Shown here one piece after another: positions 53,579 through 62,055 of a stretch of 64,000 bases of DNA. A model generated the notes under the pieces. That model saw nothing but the letters and a program-made list of their open reading frames with translations. It made no database searches and was not told the DNA's origin. This DNA comes from Meconema thalassinum (taxonomy: Eukaryota > Arthropoda > Insecta > Orthoptera > Tettigoniidae): assembly GCA_946902985.2 (NCBI GenBank), contig OX336388.2, positions 286,852,526-286,916,525 of the forward strand, written 5' to 3'. How positions within the stretch are numbered: the first letter of the stretch is position 1; each line of letters starts with the position of its first letter. The position numbers and the translations under genes were made by a program.

Positions 53579-54043
53579 TTATTTTTAATATCCTACTTAG
53601 TGTTGTCTTCTCCCCTAAGGATTTACAAGTTTTCACATAAGGAATTGCGTGGAGACATTTTGGCAATTAGAGATCCATAGTGATACCTGAAGTGGGTCAG
53701 TTTTCTCTTTTTTCATTGACTTTGGAATATATCCTCTAAATCCTTCTGCACTAAATTCGCAAGAAACATAGAATATCGCAATGGAAAGCAAACAAACCGA
53801 GAGACATTCTGCATTAGCAAGGCTCCTCAATCAGAGGAAATTCTAAAAGAATCGTTTTACTGTCAGTTTCATGTAATTAACACTATTGGTTAATCATTTG
53901 AAGAATATGCCACGGAAACACTTTTACTGCATTAAGTCATAAAAGGAAAGAATGAATTATTGGAAAATTAGCATCGATTCTAATAATTTGCACATCTCTG
54001 TATTATTTATAATTATTTTAAATTTAATCTTACTTATTTCTTA
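53579..54043. other. AT-rich, no gene recognised
   Basis: No repeat ends or coding potential that I can support. Confidence 0.45.
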
Positions 54044-54045
54044 TC

Positions 54046-54071
54046 ATATATATATATATATATATATATAA
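54046..54071. repeat. (AT)n microsatellite
   Basis: Thirteen AT dinucleotides immediately after the Helitron 5' TC. Confidence 0.95.
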
Positions 54072-54084
54072 AGGAATGTGTGCC

Positions 54085-56130
54085 TGTTCGTCTTAAATGC
54101 GTTCATAAACCATTCATCCGATTGCGGGTAAATTTTGGTGAGTTGTTGTGCACAGTCCCGGAAAAGTCATAGGCGTAGACAATCCAATTTACAATAGATG
54201 GTGCGTGAGTAGCTTCAACAAAATGGCGTGCGTTTGTTTCCAGAAAGTCCCATATGCGTTTATATACCATTCATCCCATTGCGATGAAACTTGGGTGAGA
54301 TGTTCTGTACACTTCAGGTAAGGATTCTGGCTTAGGAAATCCACTTAACAATAGGTAGCGCACGAGTAGATTCAACGAATGAGCGACGACGGGCGAAGCG
54401 TTTCAACAAAGTCCTGTATGCGTTCAAATACCATTCGTCCGAGAGCTATGAAACTTGGGTGAGAGGTTGTCTACACTACAGGCAAGGTTTCTAGCTTAGT
54501 AAATCCATGTTATAATAGGTAGCGCACGAGTAGATTGAACAACTGAGCGACGACGCGAGAAGCGTTTCAACAAAGTCCCGTATGCGTTCATATACTATTC
54601 GTCTGTTGTGTACACTTCAGGGAAGGTTTCTGGCTTAGTAAATCCACTTAACAATAGGTAGCGCACGAGTAGGTTCAACAAATGAGCGACGACGGGCGAA
54701 GCGTTTCAACAAAGTCCTGTATGCGTCCACAAACCATTTGTCCCATAGCGATGAAACTTGGGTGAGAGGTTGTGTATACTACAGGCGAGGTTTCTGGCTT
54801 AGTAAATCCATGTTACAATAGGTAGCACACGAGTAGATTCAACAAATGTGCGACGACGGGCGAAGCGTTTCAACAAAGTCCTGTATGCGTTCACATAGGC
54901 TACCATTCGTCCGATAGCGATGAAACTTGGGTGAGAGATTGAGTACACTACAGACAAGGTTTCTGGCTTAGTAAATCCATGTTACAATAGGTAGCGCACG
55001 AGTAGATTCAACAAATGAGCGACGACGCGCGAAGCGTTTCAACAAAGTCCCGTATGCGTTCATATACCATTCGTCTGATAGCGGCTAAACTTGGTTGAGT
55101 TGTTGTGTACACTCCAGGGAAAGTTTCAGGCTTAGTAAATCAATTTTACAATAGGTAGCGCACAAGTTGATTCAACAAATGAGCGAAGACGCGCGAAGCG
55201 TTTCAAAAATGTCCCGTATGCGATCATATACCATTCGTCCGGTAGCGATGAAACTTGGGTGAGATGTTGTGTACACTTCAGGGAAGGTTTCTGGCTAAGT
55301 ACATCCACTTTACAATAGGTATCGCACAAGTAGATTCAACAAATGAGTGACGGCACGCGAATCGCTTAAACAAAGTCCCGCATGCGTTCATATGCCATTC
55401 ATCCGATTGCTATGAAACTTTGGTTGAATTGTTGTGCACACTCCAGAAAAAGTTTCTGACTTATTAAATCCTTTTTGCAATAGGTAGCGCACGAGTAGAT
55501 TCATCAAATGGGTAAGGGCGCACGTATCGTTAAAAAAATCAGTATGCGTTCATATACCATTCATGCGATTGCAATGAAATTTGGAGAAATGTTGTTTCCA
55601 GTCCCACAAATATTTCTGATTTAGTAAATCCATTTTACAATTGGTAGCGCACGAGTAGATTCTATTAATATGCGACAGCGCGTGAATCGTTTCTACAAGT
55701 CCCGTATGCGTTCATATACCATGCATCCGATTATGATAAAACTTTGGGGAGTTGAGTAAGTCCTGCGAAGGTGTATGAATTAGTAAATCCGTTTTTCAGT
55801 GGGTGGCGCACAAGTAGATTCAACAAATGAGTGACGGGGCGTGAATCGTTTAAAACAAATCGCGTATGCATTCATATGCCATTCATCCGATTGCGATGAA
55901 ACATTCATGAGTTCTTGAGTACACGCCAGGGAAGGTTTTCGACTTTGTAAATCCATTTTACTATAAGTAGCGTGCAAGTATATTTAACAAATGGATGACA
56001 GCGCTCGAATCGTTTCAACAAAGTCCCGTATGCGTTCATTTACCATTCATTTCATTGCGATGAAACTTTGGTGAGTTGTTGAGCACGCTCCCATGATTTA
56101 TTTTGAGATAGTAAATCAATTTTACAATAG
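54085..56130 (+). repeat. Array of thirteen repeats of about 164 bp
   Basis: GCGTTCATATACCATTC or variants lie at 54099, 54256, 54420, 54584, 54723, 54887, 55056, 55220, 55384, 55546, 55708, 55867 and 56032. The spacing is 157-169 bp, with one short unit of 139. Each unit has GATGAAACTTGGGTGAGA, GTAAATCCA, CAATAGGTAGCGCACGAGTAG and CGAAGCGTTTCAACAAAGTC. Units 2-7 are most alike, while units at both ends have drifted. Confidence 0.95.
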
Positions 56131-56155
56131 TTTAATGGTGGTTAACGGAAAAAGA

Positions 56156-57532
56156 AACAAGAAGTTCCGTGAAGAACTATACAGCCTACTTTTCATGCCA
56201 TTGATTATTCTACAGAATATGAACCTATCTAGAATAATGACGAAATTAAGTTGGTAATATCGAAATATCTAATTAGTTCAAATTATACCTGGTATAATGT
56301 AGCCTAATAGAGCACTACAGTTGGCAGCCCTGGTGACTGAATATATTCTTAGTTCCATCTATTATGGTACAGAATACAAAATTTGGTTGAAGTCCAATGG
56401 ACGTTGCATGCAGTTAGACACTGGATCTATCAGCACCCGTAAACGCATGTTGCCAACAATGTCATGCGTGTGCTGGTCAGAAATAATCTGAAATATTATG
56501 ATATCTTGTTGTGCCAATTTTGGATGAAATACATTTGTTAGTATAGGAATTACTTGTATTTTAAAATTGGACATATCAGCAGGCATAGAATCATGTTGGC
56601 GGCACTGCCTTGTATTAATTACTCCAAATTAATCTAGAATGTCAGGTGCTATACGTGTTCAAAGTATAGAGCTGTTGGCTTGCATACTTTCTGATATATT
56701 GATATTAGGGTAAAAAAATATAGACAGCATTTATTAACAGTTGGCAGCCCTGATTGCTCTCAACAATACAAATAGTAATATCTGTTATGGTATACATAGC
56801 ACATACGAAATTTGGTTGAAATCCAACTGATGGTATAGAAGTTACATGTATTTAAAAATTGGTACTATCAGCAGGTTTATAATCATGTTGGTAGAACTGA
56901 CGTATATAAGCACTCCAAATTAATCTAAAATGTCAGAATATACGTGTGCATAGTTTAAAGCTGTTGGCTTGCATACTTTCTGATATATTGGTATTTGGAT
57001 AAAAAATAAAGAGAGCAATTATTAACAGTTGGCAGCCCTGGTGGCCTTAAGAATACGCTCAGTCATATCTGTTTATGTACAGATATTACATACAATATTT
57101 GGTTGAAATCCAATTGATAGTGTAGAAGATATATGCATTTAAACATTGAACCTATCAGAAGGCTTAACATTATTTTGGCAATACTGTCATGGTTGGCCTC
57201 CTTAAAATTAAACTGAAATAGTCTTATCTACATGTGTGCCAATTTTGGAATAGATCCCATGCATACCTTGCAAGATATCCAACATGGAGCTCAAATTTCT
57301 AGTACGTTTTTTCAGCAGTTGGTAGCACTGACATCATTTTCAAATATGGACGTGAGATATTCCGGTGCACATCTTTACTCATACTAAATTTGGTTTTGAT
57401 TGCTGCGGCCGTTTAAGAGTGTATAGGGGGGGGAGACACACACACACAGCCAGACAGACAGACACACATTTTCCCGGATCGATCTCATAAGTCTACTTTT
57501 TCCTCATTTTGGCAAAATGTGAAAAGTAGGCT
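56156..57532 (-). mobile_element. G1 element, copy g
   Basis: The minus-strand 5' end AGCCTACTTTTCACATTTTG is at 57532, with microsatellite and poly-C (57425-57470) and CAGTTGGCAGCCCTGG modules. It ends AAAAGTAGGCTGTAT, hairpin AGTTC-TTCACG-GAACT and CTTGTT at 56156. Inserted in the Helitron, so it is younger than that element. Confidence 0.8.
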
Positions 57533-57639
57533 AAAAATATTGGGAATCCAAAAGCTTTTCAACAAACAAAGTTACAACGCCAACACTTTCCTTGAATGAC
57601 ATTGCAACGCATGCCGGGTACAGCTAGTTTTTAATAAAA

Positions 57640-58351
57640 ATTCTAGGATTGCATTTATTAGTTTTTTTTTTCATTCCTATTTTATTCTTCTTCTTCTTCT
57701 CCTTCTTCTTGTTTCGTATAGGCCATCTAAGGGCCACTATTACATTTGGAGTGGGCTCTGATGTTTGCCCAGTAGTTACGCATCCTGTGGCTGTGTTGTT
57801 CTCTCCTCTCCTGTGTCCAGAGGGCACCTGTCTTCTTTCTTGGCAAACCGTCCTGGAAATTCATTTGCTGAAGCTTCTTCCTGAGAGATGTCCGGTCATT
57901 TAAATCTCTTTCCGTCCCTCCAAGTTCTTGCAGATCTTTGCTCACTTCCCACAACCATGGTGACTTGATCTTCCGATTTTGCCAGTAACCGAGGAGCTGG
58001 TTGGTCAACCTGGTAGGATGCATCCTGTAGACGTGTCCATAAAATGCTAGACGTCGATTCCTAGCAACAGGACGTGTAGAGCTCTTGATTAGGTCGCCTT
58101 CTGTATTCATTCCCCTCCTTAACTGGGCACAATATCTTCCTCGTTATCTTTCTCTCCTGTACTTCGAGTTTGTCCGTGAGTTCCTTCCGTTTGAATACTA
58201 GACACTCTGGAGCATATAAGACTTCAGGACGTATATCTGTCTGGTAGTGTCTCATTTTAGTCTTTCGGGAGAGACACTTCTTATTATACAGGGTGTATTT
58301 GATATGATGGAAGTCCTTTACACTGGTGATAGAAGATGGTATTCTAAGCAA
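57640..58351 (-). pseudogene. LINE-A C-terminal region
   Basis: Two overlapping minus-strand frames. 58061-58351 has L-Y-A-P-E-C-L, K-L-E-V-Q-E-R-K-I-T-R-K-I-L-C-P and R-R-R-P-N-Q-E-L-Y. 57727-58110 has R-N-R-R-L-A-F-Y-G-H-V-Y-R-M, a D-L-x-E-L linker and L-W-T-Q-E-R-R-E-Q-H-S-H-R-M-R-N-Y-W-A. One frameshift near 58080 separates them. A pyrimidine-rich (CTT)n run (57685-57712) lies 3' of the stop. Confidence 0.8.
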
Positions 58352-58359
58352 ATATCTTC

Positions 58360-58996
58360 ATGAAATTAAGTCGGATCTTAATTAGTGTAGGTGGAATTAA
58401 ATCACAAAAATCGTCGGTCAATGTCTTGGAAACGGCCTTTCACTTCGTTCCCCTCTGCAGCACAGCTGACTTCTCCCCGTCACCCTCCCCTACAACGCTG
58501 AGGAATGTTCACAAGTGTCTGAAGTTGAGTGACCTCCTCGTCTTGTCTGCCAATGACATTGAAATACACAAACCAAGCCTATGAACAGCTGTTTCACACC
58601 TTCATGGGGAGTGGCTACATGTCTAGTGATGGTGGATCTGTCTAGGATTTTGCCAGATTCATGGACTATGCATAGAAAATAGAAATCCTAAAGATTTGGT
58701 AAATTAATTTAAGGAACTGTTGGTCTATCTTTGTGTGAAGATAGTGCAACAACTGTAATAAAAATATTAATAATACTAATAATAGTAATAATAGGCTTTT
58801 AGACACACTAACTTCTTTTATGTTTCTTTTTGGTATGTCGAGTTGCCAGACTTTAATGTACGTAGGATCTCTTGTATGTGCCATGAAATCCATGGACATG
58901 ATCGTATTAGATCCCATTCATTTACTACATGACTGAACGTAGATCGCACCCTTGGGAAGGTAAGCACTCTGCCACCAGAACTACACATGCTGACTC
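58360..58996. other. No gene recognised
   Basis: A 74-codon frame at 58360-58584 has no resemblance to a known family. Short AAT and CAT triplet runs occur at 58755-58795. Confidence 0.4.
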
Positions 58997-59023
58997 TTAT
59001 TATTATTATTATTATTATTAGAC

Positions 59024-59054
<31 letters not shown>

Positions 59055-59056
59055 AC
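58997..59056. repeat. (TTA)n microsatellite
   Basis: About 18 TTA/ATT triplets with one interruption (GACTA). Confidence 0.92.
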
Positions 59057-59144
59057 GCTGTATTATAACAATGTATTTGTATTTTATTTTCATTTTCGTG
59101 TATTTTCATATGTATGTACATTGTTGATTGACCAATAAATCAAC

Positions 59145-59168
59145 ACCCCGCCCCCCCCCCCCCCCTCC
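59145..59168. repeat. Poly-C tract
   Basis: A C homopolymer with one G and one T break, followed by pyrimidine-rich sequence. Confidence 0.85.
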
Positions 59169-59261
59169 CTTCTCCAGTTTATGGCCACCCCAGGGCTGGA
59201 GATGGGATGGGACAATTCACAATATGTACATGTGGTACCGTACTAGTATTAAATCTAGGAA

Positions 59262-59349
59262 GTAGTTTTCCATGGGTTCCCACTTCTACCCCCAGGCAAA
59301 TGCCGGGATTGTTCCTAACTTAAGGCCACGGCCGCTTTCTTCTCAATAA
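59262..59349 (+). mobile_element. SINE S3 fragment, part 1
   Basis: GGTTTTCC-like CAGTTTTCCATGGGTTCCCAC followed by GGCAAATGCCGGGATTGTTC and TAAGGCCACGGCCGCTTTC, shared with 40.5 and 49.6 kb. The tRNA head is missing. Confidence 0.65.
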
Positions 59350-59660
59350 CCATAACCGCTGGTAGTGCAACCCATGAAGGGCCTAGGCCTACCAAGCGAC
59401 TACTGCCCAGCCATTTGGCCTGCAGATATTAGGGTGACGCGTGGTCAGTGCATCGGGTTCCCTCGGCCATTAATCTTGATTTTCCTGACTGGGGCACTGC
59501 CTCACTGTCAGACAGCTACTCAATTGCCCTCACGAGGCTTAGTGCACCGCGTTCCAGCCCTCACGTCAGTTTCTAATATCCCTGATGGAGCCGGGAATCG
59601 AACCCAGGGCCTCCGGGTGAGAGGCAGTTGCACTGCCCCAACACCACAGGGCCGGCGCCT
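59350..59660 (-). mobile_element. SINE S7
   Basis: The minus-strand head at 59585-59660 has CCGGCCCTGTGGTGTTGGGG (A-box-like) and CCTGGGTTCGATTCCCGG (B box). The body contains GTCTGACAGTGAGGCAGTGC and CCTAATATCTGCAGGCC. It splits an S3 copy. Confidence 0.78.
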
Positions 59661-59770
59661 TCTTCCGAATCCTCACCTGAATTACAAATACCCACATTAC
59701 TACAGAAACCCCAAAACACAGGTTATCACACAAATTCTACCCACACCCAGCTACTTGGGGCTAAATTACC
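59661..59770 (+). mobile_element. SINE S3 fragment, part 2
   Basis: Resumes with CTTCTTCCGAATCCTCACC and ends ACAAATTCTACCCACACCCAG, the same ending as the S3 copy at 49.7 kb. Confidence 0.6.
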
Positions 59771-60267
59771 AAAATCGCCAAGCCTCTCAAACAAAACATC
59801 AAGTATTTTACTTCCGTCTTAAATGCCTAGTTCTGAACAGACTACGGGATGTCGGAATTTTGTCACACTGTATTTCATTAAGTGAATGTTTTTAGTATTT
59901 TCAGAAACTAGTCAACAGAAGGTCCGACACGGAGGCCAATGATACACCAGGGCTGAGTATCGAAATTATTTATACATGAGTAGGATATATAGGCCGAAGC
60001 TGGGGCAGGGGCTAATGGGCAAGATGGCCGCCGCGCGCAACTCCCCTATGTTATTCTTATGGAGGGGTCAGTCATAGCTGGGGCAGGGGCTAATGGGCAA
60101 TATGGCTGCCACGCGCTACCACACTCTTTAATGGCGGGCTTTTCAAATCATTATTTATTTGTTTTTAATTTATACATTTTTATGTATTTAATATTTAATT
60201 TATTATTTTTAACACAGGGCTAATATACAAAATGGTCGCTGCACACAACCACTTACACATATAACAT
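59771..60267. other. Unassigned, with a short direct duplication
   Basis: GCTGGGGCAGGGGCTAATGG followed by GCAAGATGGCCGCC at 59998 recurs at 60076 with small changes. The remainder is AT-rich. Confidence 0.5.
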
Positions 60268-60380
60268 GCTAACCTAACCTTACCTAACCTAACCTAACCT
60301 AACCTAACTTCACCTAACCTAACCTAACCTAACTTCACCTAACCTAACCTAACCTAACTTTATCTAATCTAACCTAACTT
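60268..60380. repeat. Interstitial telomere-like (TTAGG)n array
   Basis: CCTAA repeats on the plus strand, interrupted by regular TTCA variants (CTAACTTCACCTAACC occurs twice). TTAGG is the usual insect telomere repeat. Units become degenerate after 60355. Confidence 0.85.
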
Positions 60381-60384
60381 AAAA

Positions 60385-60900
60385 GTGCGAGCAAAAAAAA
60401 AGAGAGAGCAAAAAGTGTGAGCAAAAAAGTGAGAGCAAATGTGAGAGCCCAAATAATAAACTTAGTTATAACCTAACCACACCTAACCTAACCTAACCTA
60501 ACCTAACATAACCTAACCTAACATAACCTAACGTTAAAGTGGGGGAAAATATGGGAGCAAAAAGTAACAGCAAAAACTGTGAGCAAAAAAATTGAGAGAA
60601 AAAAGTAAGAGCAAAATAGTGCGAGCAAAAAGTGTGAGCAAAAAAGTGCGAGAAAAACGTGGGAGCAAAAAGTGCGAGCAAAAAAGTGAGAGCAAAAAGT
60701 GCGAGCAAAAATGTGAGAGCAAAAAATTAAGAGCAAAAAAATTGCGAGCAAAAAGTGGGAGCAAAAATTGGGAGCAAAAAAGTGATAGCAAAAAGTGAGA
60801 GCAAAAAAAGTGGGAGCAAAAAGTGGGAGCAAATAAGTAAGAGCAAAAAAGTGGGAGCAAAAATGTGAGAGCAAAAAAGTAAGAGCAAATGGGGGAGCAC
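60385..60900. repeat. GAGCAAAAAGTG simple-repeat block
   Basis: Dozens of units of the type GTG-N-GAGC-A(5-8), about 15-17 bp each and of variable spacing, run from 60385 to 60450 and 60537 to 60900. The two parts are separated by AATAATAAACTTAGTTATAACC and a second CCTAA array. Long open frames rich in F, S and L on the minus strand arise from the repeat and are not genes. Confidence 0.88.
60466..60533. repeat. Second (TTAGG)n-type array
   Basis: CCTAACC/CATAACC units after CTTAGTTATAACCTAACC. The same introducing sequence, AATAATAAACTTAGTTATAA, recurs at 60904, followed by a third short CCTAACC tract (60920-60950). The whole block looks duplicated. Confidence 0.8.
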
Positions 60901-60954
60901 AAATAATAAACTTAGTTATAACCTAACCTGACCGAACCTAACCTAACCCACAGA

Positions 60955-61268
60955 AACCTCATTTAAAGATTTTAGATTTTACGTTTTAACATTATACATT
61001 TTAACATTTTAGATTTTGATTTTTTCATTTTACATTTTTTAGATTTTATATTTTTGATTTTTTGTATTTTAGTTTTTTTTAGATTTTACATTTAAGTTTT
61101 TTGATTTTAGATATTACATTTTCCGAAAAGAGTAAACTACAAGGTCACATACCTAACCTTTCCAAACCTAACTTAAGCTAATCCAAACACACAAAGTATA
61201 TAAGGGCACATGCAACTAAACTTATGCTAGTCTTATAGGCTACTGTACAACATGATCACTACCCCAAC
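60955..61268. other. A/T-rich low-complexity DNA, no gene
   Basis: TTTTAGATTTTACATTTT-like runs to 61130, then a short CCTAACC trace at about 61151. Confidence 0.6.
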
Positions 61269-61269
61269 C

Positions 61270-61740
61270 GGGTATTTTTTTTCATTTTGTTGTTTACACA
61301 TTTGTCAATTTTCCAATTTCCCATTTTCAGTTTTTTTTAATGTCAGTTTTAAGTTTTTCAATTTTATAATGTGGAAACATGGAATTTGCATTTTGTTGTT
61401 TACACATTTGTCAATTTTCCAATTTCCCATTTTCAGTATTTTCAAAATGTCAGTTTTTTGTTTTTCAATTTCATAATATGGAAACATGGATTTTTGCTTT
61501 TTGTTGTTTACACATTTATCAATTTCAAAATATTCCATTTACAGTTTTTAAAATGTCAGTTTAAAGTTTTTCAATTTCATGATATAGAAACATGGATTTT
61601 CCAATTTGTTGTTTACACATTTGTCAATTTACCAAATTCCCATTTACAGTTTTTAAAATTTCAGTTTAATGTTTTTTTCTATTTTATCATTATGGAAACA
61701 TGGATTTTCCAATTTGTGTTTTACATGTTTGCATTTTGCA
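61270..61740. repeat. Minisatellite of about 107 bp, 4 to 5 units
   Basis: GTTGTTTACACATTTGTCAA starts at 61289, 61395, 61503 and 61608, with a degenerate fifth at 61716 (spacing 105-108 bp). Each unit contains CCCATTTTCAG-like and GGAAACATGGA motifs. The open frames that cross it are by-products. Confidence 0.9.
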
Positions 61741-62055
61741 TTAGGAGTGGGGAGAGGCGGGTAGTAATTAGAAATGTACAAGCAGTGGCCATAAAATATT
61801 TTTATTTTAAATACATGTACACTATTTACACATAATACATTTTTATATATATTCTTTTTTATTATGTTTTCTATTTTATTTATTTTTGATTATGAATACT
61901 ATTTTTTTGTTTTTTTATTTCTGTAGTGCTATTGTTTTATTTCCTAAATTGTTTTGTTTTATGTATTTGCTAGTTGCAGGCAGAAGATTTTGATATTCAT
62001 AACTTAACTCTTTAAGCATGGCCAATGATTGAGTAATGACCATAGGCATGTGTAC
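61741..62055. other. 3' flank of the polymerase gene
   Basis: AT-rich. Several minus-strand AATAAA-type signals (for example near 61875) could serve to end the polymerase transcript. No gene. Confidence 0.4.

Larger units (their letters stand above)
54044..57627 (+). mobile_element. Helitron-like element with internal tandem array
   Basis: The 5' end TC followed by a long (AT)n run and AAAGGAATGTGTGCCTGTTC is the typical start of arthropod Helitrons. The 3' end ATGCCGGGTACAGCTAG (CTAG at 57624-57627) fits the CTRR terminus. The host bases are A before TC and T after CTAG, as expected for insertion between A and T. There is no Rep/helicase gene. The interior is a tandem array (54060-56130), then a G1 element (56156-57532), then about 95 bp of 3' sequence. 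A perfect 3' hairpin before CTAG is not obvious. Confidence 0.72.

Noticed and set aside
54085..56130. CRISPR-like regular repeats
   Set aside because: The units are 164 bp with no spacers, repeats drift as in satellites, and the setting is eukaryotic.
60493..60902. Long minus-strand open frames (up to 122 codons) rich in F, S, L and C
   Set aside because: They are translations of the GAGCAAAAAGTG simple repeat, are open in several frames at once, and have no domain.
61371..61835. A 154-codon plus-strand frame
   Set aside because: It crosses the 107-bp minisatellite, and its periodic F/N-rich peptide follows the DNA period.
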